This document shows positions 52,338-60,118 of a stretch of DNA of 64,000 nt, piece by piece; position 1 is the stretch's first letter, and each line of letters begins with the position of its first letter. The notes beneath the pieces are model-generated. The model saw only the letters and a list, made by a program, of their open reading frames with translations. It was not told the origin of the DNA and made no database searches. The position numbers and the translations under genes are program-made. The DNA lies in assembly GCA_900114885.1 (NCBI GenBank), contig FOUN01000001.1, positions 62,001 through 126,000 of the forward strand, given 5' to 3'. The DNA is from Psychrobacillus psychrodurans. Lineage in GTDB: Bacteria; Bacillota; Bacilli; Bacillales_A; Planococcaceae.

Positions 52338-52607
52338 ATGGAAAAAACATTTAAAATTACTACACCCGAGGGATTACATGCTAGACCATCGACACTGTTA
52401 GTTTCTGCAGCAACAGCCTTTTCCTCAAATGTACTACTTTCCTATAATGATAAATCGGTGAACTTGAAATCAATTATGGGGGTAATGGCGCAAGGTATCG
52501 CACCAGGTTCAGTTGTGACAATCTCGGCTGAAGGGATGGATGAAGAAGAAACAATTATAAAGTTAACTGAAACAATGATTTCAAATGGAATTGGAGTAGA
52601 AATCTAG
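52338..52607 (+). CDS. HPr-family phosphocarrier, operon-specific paralogue
   Basis: 89 residues. The phospho-His site is GLHARPST (His 15), and the regulatory Ser site is KSIMGVMAQGI (Ser near 46). Both are intact, so it could serve both EI-dependent phosphotransfer and HPr kinase control. It sits between gntR and the PTS genes, which suggests a dedicated HPr rather than the housekeeping ptsH, which is normally beside ptsI. GGAGG is upstream of ATG 52338. Confidence 0.92.
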   Translation: MEKTFKITTPEGLHARPSTLLVSAATAFSSNVLLSYNDKSVNLKSIMGVMAQGIAPGSVVTISAEGMDEEETIIKLTETMISNGIGVEI

Positions 52608-52668
52608 AGATTAATGGGATTGATTCTAGCTTCCTACTACATTTAGTTTGTAAGGAGTGAAAGGCCAT

Positions 52669-53844
52669 ATGAAAATTCAATTAGTACCTGCAACAGATTA
52701 TGAACAAGTACATCAATTAAGGGATTATAGTTTTCCAAGCAAATATGAGGGAACACGTCGTGATGATTTTCAGTACTGGATGGAAAATAGTACGACGATT
52801 GGTGCCTATGACCACCAAAAGCTAGTGGGCCAATTATTAGTACTCCCATTGAATATGACGGTACAAGGTGTAAGCTATGAAATGGGTGGGATAGGTTTTG
52901 TATCTACTTACCCAGAATACAGAAATCAAGGAATCACGAAGAATCTAATGATAAGATCCCTAGAAGAAATGCGCAAAAACCATCAATATATATCTGTGTT
53001 AGCTCCATTTTCCGTCTCGTTCTATCGCCATTTTGGTTGGGAGTTGTTTTTTGATAAGTTGCATTATTCGATTCCGGCAGAATCATTCCCACAGTATGGT
53101 AATAGAATAGATAAAATGAAACGTTTCAGTTTTGAATGGATAGATGAAGCTACTTTTCTCGAGGTTCAACAATTTCATAACGAACAGGCACTAAAAAACA
53201 ATGGAGGTATGCAAAGAGATGCTTCTTGGTGGAAACGTATTGCCAGAAGAGAGCCTGACTGCCATTTTGCAGCTTATTTTGATGGAGAAACAATATTGGG
53301 CTATATCCGCTATAGGATAAAAAACTTAACATTTACTATTCAAGACTTTGTGACAAAGGATATGCAAGCTGAACAGGCAATGTGGCGCTTTATAACATCT
53401 CATAAAAGTAGTGTTCATACAATTGAAGGTGATACTTCAACTGCTAGTCATTTTGGATTTTATTTTGAACAGCCACAATTCAAAAAAGAAGTTTCACAGG
53501 ATGTCATGGTAAGAATTGTCGATGTATTCGCGTTCCTTAAGAAATATTCGTGGAGTAAGCTAAATGATTCTTTATATCTGTACATCCAAGATACTTTCGC
53601 TCCTTGGAACGAGAAATTATTTCATATAAATAAAAATGGAGAAATCGGCATAATTGAGGAAAGTTTAATAGATAAGAAACATATCTTATCTTTACCAATC
53701 ACTATATTTTCAGCAATGATTGTAGGTTATTTATCTATAAGAGAAACTTTATTGTTTGCAAAACATTCAATAGATGAAGAAACGGAAGAAAAATGGAAGA
53801 ATGCAATTAATTATGATCCTCCGACATTTTATGAGTATTTTTAA
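52669..53844 (+). CDS. Eis-like GNAT N-acetyltransferase
   Basis: 391 residues from ATG 52669 (AAGGAG upstream; GTG 52657 is too close to it). The N-terminal GNAT fold has the acetyl-CoA loop in GIGFVSTYPEYRNQGITKNLM, followed by a second GNAT-like half and a C-terminal SCP2-type domain, as in the Eis group. It is cytoplasmic. It lies inside the PTS operon and may acetylate an amino sugar or peptide derived from the imported compound. Eis-family members often have broad amine specificity, so this is inferred. Confidence 0.85.
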   Translation: MKIQLVPATDYEQVHQLRDYSFPSKYEGTRRDDFQYWMENSTTIGAYDHQKLVGQLLVLPLNMTVQGVSYEMGGIGFVSTYPEYRNQGITKNLMIRSLEEMRKNHQYISVLAPFSVSFYRHFGWELFFDKLHYSIPAESFPQYGNRIDKMKRFSFEWIDEATFLEVQQFHNEQALKNNGGMQRDASWWKRIARREPDCHFAAYFDGETILGYIRYRIKNLTFTIQDFVTKDMQAEQAMWRFITSHKSSVHTIEGDTSTASHFGFYFEQPQFKKEVSQDVMVRIVDVFAFLKKYSWSKLNDSLYLYIQDTFAPWNEKLFHINKNGEIGIIEESLIDKKHILSLPITIFSAMIVGYLSIRETLLFAKHSIDEETEEKWKNAINYDPPTFYEYF

Positions 53845-53884
53845 CAAAAAACAGGCTTAAATTAATTTTTTTTGATTTTTTTTG

Positions 53885-53896
53885 TGGACTATACCA
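53885..53896 (+). promoter_or_regulatory. GntR-type (dre-like) operator 2
   Basis: TGGACTATACCA carries the same half sites as the gntR operator (reverse complement TGGTATAGTCCA) and resembles the YvoA/DasR dre site TGGTCTAGACCA. It begins 41 bp after the GNAT stop, in the 212-bp gap before the EIIB gene. Confidence 0.6.
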
Positions 53897-53989
53897 CCCT
53901 GTAAAATAATCAGAAATTTCAAGTATTTGTAAGGTAGTCCAATTATATTTTATGAATTATATGGAAAATAGTTATGTAAAAAGTAGTTG

Positions 53990-54001
53990 TGGTATATACC
54001 G
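53990..54001 (+). promoter_or_regulatory. GntR-type operator 3
   Basis: TGGTATATACCG contains the perfect 10-bp palindrome GGTATATACC (53991-54000). It lies 105 bp after operator 2, ten helical turns, so looping between the two is possible. Confidence 0.6.
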
Positions 54002-54022
54002 ATAAATGATATTCTCATTTAA

Positions 54023-54036
54023 AGAAAGCGATTACA
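54023..54036 (+). promoter_or_regulatory. cre site (CcpA catabolite control) before the PTS genes
   Basis: AGAAAGCGATTACA matches the cre consensus TGWAANCGNTNWCA at 13 of 14 positions. It lies 20 bp before the EIIB start, downstream of the presumed promoter, so CcpA binding would block elongation when a better carbon source is present. Confidence 0.7.
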
Positions 54037-54056
54037 TTGATAGGGGAGTGCTAATG

Positions 54057-54368
54057 ATGAAAAACATTATGTTAGTTTGCGTGGCAGGGATGAGCACTAG
54101 TTTATTAGTGTCAAAAATGCAAAAATCGGCAAATGAACAAAACTTAGAAGCAGAAATTTTTGCTATAGCAGAGAGTGAAGTGGATAAAACTCTAGCAAAC
54201 AAAAATGTGGATGTTATGTTACTTGGTCCACAGGTACGTTATTTAAAAGGAACATATCAATCAAAATACAAAGAGAAAAATATTCCTATTGAAGTTATTA
54301 ATATGATGGACTATGGAATGATGAACGGTGCAAATGTATTGAAACAAGCACTAGAGTTAATGGGATAA
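54057..54368 (+). CDS. PTS lactose/cellobiose-family EIIB
   Basis: 103 residues from ATG 54057 (GGGGAG eight bases upstream; a further ATG at 54054 is possible; the longer frame from 54006 covers the cre site). The phospho-Cys lies in LVCVAGMSTSLL (Cys 8-9), as in the lichenan/cellobiose EIIB proteins. It accepts phosphate from EIIA and passes it to the incoming sugar. It is followed by eiiA after 12 bp. Confidence 0.93.
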   Translation: MKNIMLVCVAGMSTSLLVSKMQKSANEQNLEAEIFAIAESEVDKTLANKNVDVMLLGPQVRYLKGTYQSKYKEKNIPIEVINMMDYGMMNGANVLKQALELMG

Positions 54369-54380
54369 GGGGTGTATCAA

Positions 54381-54701
54381 ATGGAAGAATCGGTTTTAAT
54401 GCAATCAATTATGGGGTTAATATTGCATAGTGGAAATACAAAGAGTGATTGTATGGAAGCTATTCAACTTGCTAAAAAAGGGGAATTTTTAGCTGCTAAA
54501 GATAAGGTTGAAACAGCAAATGAATCACTGGTGAAAGCACATCATTCTCAAACAGCTTTATTAACACAAGAAGCTAGAGGTGAGAAGGTGGAAGTAACTA
54601 TGATGCTTATACATGCGCAAGATCACTTGATGAATTCTATTACCTTTCGTGATTTAGCCGTAGAAATAATAGAGTTATATGAGAGAGTATTGGGGGAATA
54701 A
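54381..54701 (+). CDS. PTS lactose/cellobiose-family EIIA
   Basis: 106 residues from ATG 54381 (AAGGGGTG upstream; GTG 54372 overlaps the ribosome site). The active-site pattern IHAQDHLMNSI with its phospho-His and the trimeric helical fold (CMEAIQLAKKGEF at the start) are typical of EIIA-Lac. It receives phosphate from HPr, perhaps the HPr encoded in the same operon. Confidence 0.93.
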   Translation: MEESVLMQSIMGLILHSGNTKSDCMEAIQLAKKGEFLAAKDKVETANESLVKAHHSQTALLTQEARGEKVEVTMMLIHAQDHLMNSITFRDLAVEIIELYERVLGE

Positions 54702-54750
54702 CGTCAGCAATGATGTTAAATATATAAAAGAACAAAGGGGAGTGTGTTGA

Positions 54751-56028
54751 ATGTTCAGTTTTTTAGAGAAATATTTTGTGCCGGTTGCATCGCGAATTGG
54801 TAGTCAGCGTCATTTAGTAGCAATTCGTGATGGTTTTATTGCCATCATGCCACTTACTATTATTGGTTCATTTGCTGTATTGATTAACAACTTACCTGTT
54901 AAAATGTATCAAAATGCACTTGATTCCATTTGGGATCATGGCACCTGGACACAATGGGGAGGTAATATGTGGGGAGCAACATTTGGTATTATTTCCATTT
55001 TATTAGCCTTCTGTGTTGCTTATCAATTAGCAAAAAGCTATAACAAAGATGGTCTCTCAGCAGGGGTTATTGGTTTATCAAGTTATATGACATTTGGTAC
55101 TTTCGGTGAGGGTGGTTTATCCGGTTTATCAACCGGAACGGGTGGTTTGTTTGTAGCCATAATTATAGCATTACTATCTTCTGAGTTGTTTTCCCGTTTA
55201 TCAGGGAATAGTAAACTAATAATTAAGATGCCAGAAACTGTACCACCAGCAGTTTCAAGGTCATTTGCAGCTTTATTGCCAGCTATTATTACAGTATCGT
55301 TATTTGCGTTAGTCCGCACTATCATTTCAGCAGGATTTGATATTCCAGATATTATTGGCTCCTTTTATACAGCAATCCAAGAACCATTTATGGGCTTAAC
55401 AAATACATGGGTTGCGGCCTTAATCTTAGCATTCATCCCGGTATTCTTATGGACACTTGGCGTACATGGTGCTAACATTATCGAACCATTTATGCAGTCT
55501 ATTAACTTACCAGCAATTGATGCAAATGTTGCAGCAATTACTGCAGGAGAAGTAGCACCATATATTATCAATAAACCGTTCTTTGATGCTTTTGTTAATA
55601 TGGGCGGATCAGGAACTACAATCGCTTTAATTATCGCAATTTTCATAATTGCAAGGAAGAACAAACAGTATAATACTGTAGGGAAAATATCCACAGGACC
55701 GGGACTTTTCAATATTAATGAACCATTATTGTTCGGTTTACCAATTGTATTAAATCCTGTACTGTTTATCCCATTTATATTGACACCGATGGTTAATGTA
55801 TCGATTGCTTATTTCGCGACAAAGTGGGGTATGGTTCCAGCAGCAACAATTGCAGCACCTTGGACAACACCACCGATAATTAATGGATTCTTAGTTACAC
55901 AGTCGTGGGCAGGAGCAGTACTAAGTTTACTTCTAATCATAATTTCAGTTTGTATCTATTTACCATTCGTAGCTATGGCAAATCGTACAACAAAAGCTCA
56001 GGAAAATAAAGCAGCTGCATCCAAATAA
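54751..56028 (+). CDS. PTS cellobiose-type EIIC permease
   Basis: 425 residues, about ten membrane segments. The EIIC-Lac family signs are the start MFSFLEKYFVPVASRIGSQRHL, the conserved MPETVPPAVSRSF and the substrate-loop sequence GLFNINEPLLFGLPIVLNP. It forms the membrane channel for a beta-linked disaccharide. It ends 31 bp before mupG, so uptake and cleavage of the phosphorylated disaccharide are linked. Confidence 0.93.
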   Translation: MFSFLEKYFVPVASRIGSQRHLVAIRDGFIAIMPLTIIGSFAVLINNLPVKMYQNALDSIWDHGTWTQWGGNMWGATFGIISILLAFCVAYQLAKSYNKDGLSAGVIGLSSYMTFGTFGEGGLSGLSTGTGGLFVAIIIALLSSELFSRLSGNSKLIIKMPETVPPAVSRSFAALLPAIITVSLFALVRTIISAGFDIPDIIGSFYTAIQEPFMGLTNTWVAALILAFIPVFLWTLGVHGANIIEPFMQSINLPAIDANVAAITAGEVAPYIINKPFFDAFVNMGGSGTTIALIIAIFIIARKNKQYNTVGKISTGPGLFNINEPLLFGLPIVLNPVLFIPFILTPMVNVSIAYFATKWGMVPAATIAAPWTTPPIINGFLVTQSWAGAVLSLLLIIISVCIYLPFVAMANRTTKAQENKAAASK

Positions 56029-56059
56029 GGAATATAGGTGGTAAGCGGAGGTATTCAAA

Positions 56060-57154
56060 ATGAGAAGATTAGGAATTTCGATATATCCTCAACATAGTAC
56101 AATAGAAGAAATGCAAAGTTACATTTTGTTAGCGCACAAGAATGGCTTTGATCGAATCTTTACTTGCTTAATGTCTATGAAAAATAATGAGGAAAGAGAA
56201 AAACTTCAACAAATCAATCAATTTGCACAACAACTTGGCTTTGATATTTCAGCGGATATTGCACCGCAAGTGTTTGAAGAATTAGGTCTAACTTATAGAG
56301 ATATTGGCTATTTAAAGGAACATTATTATTTAGATTCTTTACGCTTAGATATGGGTTTCTCAGGTCAAGAGGAGGCGTTCATGTCACTGGACGCTTCCAA
56401 TTTGAAAGTAGAGCTTAATATTAGTAATGGTACGAAATATGTAGAAAATATATTGTCGTACAAGCCGAACAGGGAAAATATCATCGGTTGTCATAATTTT
56501 TATCCAAGAAAGTATACTGGGCTTTCGAGAAAGCATTTCTTGGAATCTTCAAAGCTATATAAAGATAATCATATTCGGACAGCGGCAATGATTTCTTCTG
56601 AATATGCAAAGTTTGGTCCTTGGGAAGTAACACTCCATGGTTTACCAACATTAGAAGAACATCGTCATCTGCCAATCGCTGTTCAGGCAAAAGATTTATG
56701 GCATACAGGTTTAATTGATGACTTAATCATTGGTAATATGTATGCTTCCGAGGAAGAACTAAAAATATTAGGTAGTTTGAATCGCAGTAAACTAGAGCTG
56801 ACAGTAGTAACGTCTCCACAAACAACAAGTTTGGAAGAAAAAGTGATTTTTAATGAATTACATTTTAATCGTGGTGACGTTTCTGAATATGTGATTCGTA
56901 GTACGCAATCTAGAGTAAAGTATAAAAATGATTTCTTTCCAGCCCATAATACAACTGATATTATGACAGGAGATGTAACGATTGACAACGACTTGGATGT
57001 CCGTTACAAAGGTGAGTTGCAGGTAGCTCTAAAAGCTATGCCGAATTCTGGATGTTCAAATGTTGTAGGGAAAGTGGTGCCGGATGAACATTTTCTATTA
57101 GAACGCATAGAACCATGGGAGTCGTTTGGTTTTATTAAGTCACATAATTTATGA
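56060..57154 (+). CDS. mupG: MupG-family (DUF871) TIM-barrel hydrolase
   Basis: 364 residues. The family pattern is plain: MRRLGISIYPQHSTIEEM, then GFDRIFTCLMS, GCHNFYPRKYTGLS and ETALGDVS-like residues in HFNRGDVSEYVIRSTQSR, ending in a small C-terminal barrel. In Staphylococcus aureus MupG is a 6-phospho-N-acetylmuramidase that splits MurNAc-6P-GlcNAc taken up by a PTS. Here a cellobiose-type PTS precedes it, so the imported sugar may be the cell-wall disaccharide or a relative. No murQ etherase is seen, so the pathway is not complete in this window. Confidence 0.8.
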   Translation: MRRLGISIYPQHSTIEEMQSYILLAHKNGFDRIFTCLMSMKNNEEREKLQQINQFAQQLGFDISADIAPQVFEELGLTYRDIGYLKEHYYLDSLRLDMGFSGQEEAFMSLDASNLKVELNISNGTKYVENILSYKPNRENIIGCHNFYPRKYTGLSRKHFLESSKLYKDNHIRTAAMISSEYAKFGPWEVTLHGLPTLEEHRHLPIAVQAKDLWHTGLIDDLIIGNMYASEEELKILGSLNRSKLELTVVTSPQTTSLEEKVIFNELHFNRGDVSEYVIRSTQSRVKYKNDFFPAHNTTDIMTGDVTIDNDLDVRYKGELQVALKAMPNSGCSNVVGKVVPDEHFLLERIEPWESFGFIKSHNL

Positions 57155-57163
57155 TAGGGAAGG

Positions 57164-57197
57164 GATTGGGCATATCTTATGCTCAATCTTTTTATTT
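57164..57197 (+). terminator. Rho-independent terminator of the PTS operon
   Basis: GATTGGGC (57164-57171) pairs with GCTCAATC (57181-57188) with one G-U, followed by TTTTTATTTT. Confidence 0.8.
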
Positions 57198-57338
57198 TAT
57201 CCATTTTTAATACAAGCATTCAATTTTTGTTTTCTTCTTATACTTCTTCAAATTAACAAAATTTAATCATTATTTTTTCTGTGTAATCCTTTGATGGAAG
57301 GTGATACTACGAAGAGTTAGACGAAGGAGGAAGGTATT

Positions 57339-58133
57339 ATGACGATAAATAAAGACATTGAAGCATTAAAATCATACGTAAGTGTAGATCGAAGTGTTTT
57401 GAGTATTTATTTGAATACAAATCCGGCTGATCCAGAGCAACTAAATGGTGCTTGGGGGATTCATCTAAAAAGTGGTTTGAAGCGTATCGGAGAGTATATA
57501 GAAGCTTCAGGTGATGAAAAGGAATTAAAAGCATTTAATCATGTAAAGGATAAAATAAAAAATGAAATGGAAAAAAACTCATTGGAATTACGTAAAGGGG
57601 CAGTTATTTTTGCCAGTGCAAATGATGATTTATGGTCTGTTCATTATGTGCAAGTACCTGTAAAAACCAACTTATATTGGGAAAATCACCCTGTTACAGA
57701 ACAACTGGAGTATATGTATAAAGCATATCCAGAAGCCGGTATAATCATGCCTAGCTTTGGAGAAGTTCGAATTTTAGACACGGCATTAGGATTTGTGAGG
57801 GACGATGTAACATTTAAATTTGATCCAGTATCCGAGACCTGGAATGAAAAAGTTAAATTGGATAGTCGAGGAAGACGTGCAACAGCAGATAGCAAAACAG
57901 CTGTATTAGACACAAAATATAGATCCAATGCAAGTACTTTTTATAAAGGGATGAGAACAACAATTGAACAATTAAAGAAAAAACGAGGGTGGAGGGAATT
58001 TCATGTAGCAGGAGAGGCCGAAATGGCGAATGCATTTACCGAGACACTAAGGGATTCACCAGCAAGCTGTATTTACAAAAATTTAAACAATAGTAAAGCG
58101 AATGAAGTGATTCACCAAATACTTGAAAAGTAA
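57339..58133 (+). CDS. VLRF1-family aeRF1-type peptidyl-tRNA release factor
   Basis: 264 residues. The start MTINKDIEALKSYVSVDRSVLSIYLNT (in part) and the later RRATADSKTAVL and FHVAGEAEMANAF fit the aeRF1/VLRF1 family related to eukaryotic release factor 1 and Vms1. Such proteins are thought to free peptidyl-tRNA on stalled ribosomes. I see no GGQ motif; the Arg/Gly-rich SRGRRAT loop near residue 175 may correspond to the Gln-bearing loop in relatives. The start has GGAGG upstream. Confidence 0.7.
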   Translation: MTINKDIEALKSYVSVDRSVLSIYLNTNPADPEQLNGAWGIHLKSGLKRIGEYIEASGDEKELKAFNHVKDKIKNEMEKNSLELRKGAVIFASANDDLWSVHYVQVPVKTNLYWENHPVTEQLEYMYKAYPEAGIIMPSFGEVRILDTALGFVRDDVTFKFDPVSETWNEKVKLDSRGRRATADSKTAVLDTKYRSNASTFYKGMRTTIEQLKKKRGWREFHVAGEAEMANAFTETLRDSPASCIYKNLNNSKANEVIHQILEK

Positions 58134-58232
58134 TCAGCAACACTTGAAAGATATTACCAAAATTTCTTGTTTTATTAACTAGTATAAATGATAAAAAAAA
58201 ACACAATATAAGCTTACAAGGAGGTGAACAAC

Positions 58233-58436
58233 ATGCCAAACAGTAATTCAAATCAACTTCTAGTACCAGGCGTAAAACAAGCCCTTGACCAAATGAAATA
58301 TGAAATCGCACAAGAATTCGGTGTTCAACTTGGAGGAGAAGCTTCAGCGCGTGCTAACGGTTCCGTTGGCGGAGAAATTACAAAGCGTTTAGTAGCTCAA
58401 GCCCAATCACAAATGAACGGAAATCAATTTAGCTAA
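58233..58436 (+). CDS. alpha/beta-type small acid-soluble spore protein
   Basis: 67 residues from ATG 58233 (GGAGG eight bases upstream). Both SASP motifs are present: the GPR cleavage-site-like [20 protein letters not shown] and the DNA-binding [12 protein letters not shown]. It coats spore DNA and protects it from UV. It is a single gene with its own terminator. Confidence 0.96.
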   Translation: MPNSNSNQLLVPGVKQALDQMKYEIAQEFGVQLGGEASARANGSVGGEITKRLVAQAQSQMNGNQFS

Positions 58437-58448
58437 ATTATATTTGGT

Positions 58449-58473
58449 CGGTGGAAAATTCCACCGGCTTTTT
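58449..58473 (+). terminator. Rho-independent terminator of the SASP gene
   Basis: CGGTGGAA (58449-58456) pairs with TTCCACCG (58459-58466), followed by GCTTTTT. Confidence 0.88.
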
Positions 58474-58554
58474 CTGTTCTTTAAAAAAGCCGAGGAGATT
58501 CCAAAAGCTTGTAGTTGCTAATGAATTTTGCAATACATAAGTCAGTGGTAATTT

Positions 58555-58689
58555 CTAATAACTTACGTTAATGGATAAGCACCGGCGAGCAATTTCGGTT
58601 TCTAATAGCTCTAAAAATTCTGGACTTAATTTTAATTTTTTTGCTTCTAAATAAGACTCGATTAAAAGATCGTCAGACATTTTACTCAT
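58555..58689 (-). CDS. sda: Sda checkpoint protein (sporulation histidine kinase inhibitor)
   Basis: 44 residues, MSKMSDDLLIESYLEAKKLK... ending RRCLSINVSY. It aligns with B. subtilis Sda (LSDELLIESYFKA, FIELIENEIKRRSL) over its helical hairpin. Sda binds the sporulation kinase KinA and stops phosphate flow to Spo0A when DNA replication is active or damaged. GGAGG lies 11 bases before ATG 58689; the ATG three codons later is an alternative start. The upstream region holds DnaA boxes, as at sda in B. subtilis. Confidence 0.9.
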   Translation of the reverse strand: MSKMSDDLLIESYLEAKKLKLSPEFLELLETEIARRCLSINVSY

Positions 58690-58872
58690 AAAACCTAGCA
58701 CCTCCGTTTTTATTAACTAAAATGGAACAATATGTATCTGCTTCTGAGTAAGTTGGTATAACTACTAAAAGGTTCAAAACTGGCGTTTAATAAGTCGTCA
58801 ATTAGATAAGAATTTCAGATATCTTTCATAAGACTAATTTAACAAATATTGAATTCAAGAACAACTGTTCTG

Positions 58873-59243
58873 ATATCCACAGGTATAAGTGGATAATATG
58901 TTAATAAGTTGTTCATAGATGTTAAAAGCTCTTATATATCAGTGTGAATTATGTGTATAAAGTTATCCACATTTATTGAAAAATCGAATTTTGTCGAAAC
59001 ATTTCCTTAAAATTCAATATAAAAAAGGTTCTAAAACACATTTTCTATGAAAAAAATAGAATTATTTTGAGTTTTATCTAAATTAACCCTAATTTAAAAT
59101 ATGTTTTGGATGTAGCCATGAAAAGATTGTTAATATCTAAATGTTTATCCACAACATTCGGTGGATAAAATGTGGATTACGGTTAATTTATTCACTTTTA
59201 TATAGATATAACGTAATCTAAACTGTGCATAAAGTTATCCACA
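58873..59243. promoter_or_regulatory. DnaA-box cluster upstream of sda
   Basis: Perfect TTATCCACA boxes stand at 58963-58971, 59145-59153 and 59235-59243. One-mismatch boxes are at 58873-58881, 58888-58896 (reverse), 58952-58960 (reverse), 59160-59168 (reverse), 59171-59179 (reverse) and 59224-59232 (reverse). Nine in 370 bp is far above chance. B. subtilis also has a DnaA-box cluster at the sda promoter that ties sda expression to replication. The 640-bp gap 58690-59329 holds no gene. Confidence 0.88.
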
Positions 59244-59269
59244 GTAGTAAATTAACTGTATTTGTCGAA
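58991..59269 (+). promoter_or_regulatory. two Spo0A boxes within and beside the DnaA-box cluster
   Basis: TTGTCGAA occurs at 58991-58998 and 59262-59269, both preceded by T and followed by A (Spo0A core TGTCGAA). Both point the same way and frame the inner DnaA boxes. Confidence 0.6.
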
Positions 59270-59329
59270 AATTGAGTGTAATAGGACAATCCAATGACAA
59301 CATATTTTGGAGTAAATCATTAAAAGGAA

Positions 59330-59404
59330 GTGAATAGTATATCTAATAAAAAGTGTAAAAAATGCAACAAATTAAATGGGAAAGGAACTTGTCCATGTAA
59401 ATAA
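59330..59404 (+). CDS. 24-codon Cys-rich micro-ORF
   Basis: From GTG 59330 the frame reads MNSISNKKCKKCNKLNGKGT and ends CPCK before TAA 59402. The CKKC and CPC pairs suggest a metal-bound mini-protein. AAGGAAGTGA covers the GTG itself, so translation may begin at the in-frame ATA 59339 (eight bases after the ribosome site), giving a 21-residue product. The stop is directly followed by a terminator. A start other than ATG/GTG/TTG would be unusual. Confidence 0.45.
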   Translation: MNSISNKKCKKCNKLNGKGTCPCK

Positions 59405-59446
59405 AAAGCCATAGCCTCCACAATAATAGTGGGGGCATGACTTTTT
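59403..59446. terminator. bidirectional terminator
   Basis: AAAAAGCCATAGCCTCCAC and GTGGGGGCATGACTTTTT form a stem with few mismatches; T runs exist on both strands. It ends the micro-ORF on the plus strand and the lipoprotein gene on the minus strand. Confidence 0.8.
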
Positions 59447-59477
59447 ATGATTATAATATTCAAGATCTTAATCCATG

Positions 59478-59693
59478 TTATTCTTTATCTTCAACATCAT
59501 CTTTTTCGACGTCATTATCTTCAACATTTTCATCGTCTTCAATATTTACATCCACATCTTCTTCTACGGGATTATCATCCAGATTGTCATCATCATTGTT
59601 ATCGTCCCCGCAAGCTGCTAATAATCCTACTGTTAGAAATGCTGCGGTACCGATTTTCCACCATTTTTGTCCTGTAATTGAATTGATAGCCAT
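59478..59693 (-). CDS. small acidic lipoprotein, paralogue 1
   Basis: 71 residues. The start MAINSITGQKWWKIG is followed by a hydrophobic stretch and the lipobox LAAC-G (Cys near 28). Everything after is a run of Asp, Glu, Asn and Val, probably disordered and strongly acidic. The start and signal part are nearly the same as in the upstream neighbour, so this is a tandem duplicate. AGGAGG is upstream. It is exported and anchored; calcium binding or wall spacing is possible, but the function is unknown. Confidence 0.8.
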   Translation of the reverse strand: MAINSITGQKWWKIGTAAFLTVGLLAACGDDNNDDDNLDDNPVEEDVDVNIEDDENVEDNDVEKDDVEDKE

Positions 59694-59718
59694 ACTTATT
59701 ACCTCCTAAGGTTAAAGT

Positions 59719-59892
59719 TTACTCTCCGTCTTTATCTTCCTCTTCAAGCTCTTGTTCTACATCCTCTTCCATATTATCATCTACATCAGACTCGTTTTCT
59801 CCATCACCGCACCCCGCTAATAAACCTACTGATAGGAATGCAGCTGCACCTATCTTCCACCATTTTTGTCCTGCAATAGAATTTTTAATCAT
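59719..59892 (-). CDS. small acidic lipoprotein, paralogue 2
   Basis: 57 residues from ATG 59892, which has GGAGG eight bases upstream; the ATG at 59907 is inside that ribosome site. MIKNSIAGQKWWKIGAAAFL is the signal start, and the lipobox is LAGC-G. The mature part is mostly Asp and Glu (DVDDNMEEDVEQELEEEDKD). It is 25 bp from paralogue 1 on the same strand, so both are co-transcribed. The GQKWWKIG start is shared and unusual for a signal peptide n-region. Confidence 0.8.
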   Translation of the reverse strand: MIKNSIAGQKWWKIGAAAFLSVGLLAGCGDGENESDVDDNMEEDVEQELEEEDKDGE

Positions 59893-60085
59893 GTTAATTT
59901 CCTCCATTTTCTAATTATTTCTTGTGTATTAGTAAGTACTTACCCCAGATGCATTCTGTTGTAAACATCTTCTATGAGATGACACATGCTCGTTATGTTA
60001 TTAACATATTTGTAACAAAAGGGTCGTTCAAAAAGATACCACCAACATGACTCCAAAAAACTTAAACTTGGTAAAATAGCCATAA

Positions 60086-60108
60086 GAAAAACCAGGCAAA
60101 AGCCCGGT
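60086..60108 (-). terminator. Rho-independent terminator of the hut operon
   Basis: ACCAGGC (60091-60097) pairs with GCCCGGT (60102-60108) with one mismatch; TTTTTCTTAT follows on the minus strand. Confidence 0.75.
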
Positions 60109-60118
60109 CCTTTTAAGG

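Noticed and set aside
58873-59243. Chromosomal origin (oriC)
   Set aside because: DnaA boxes are many, but dnaA, dnaN and other origin genes are absent; sda beside it explains the boxes.
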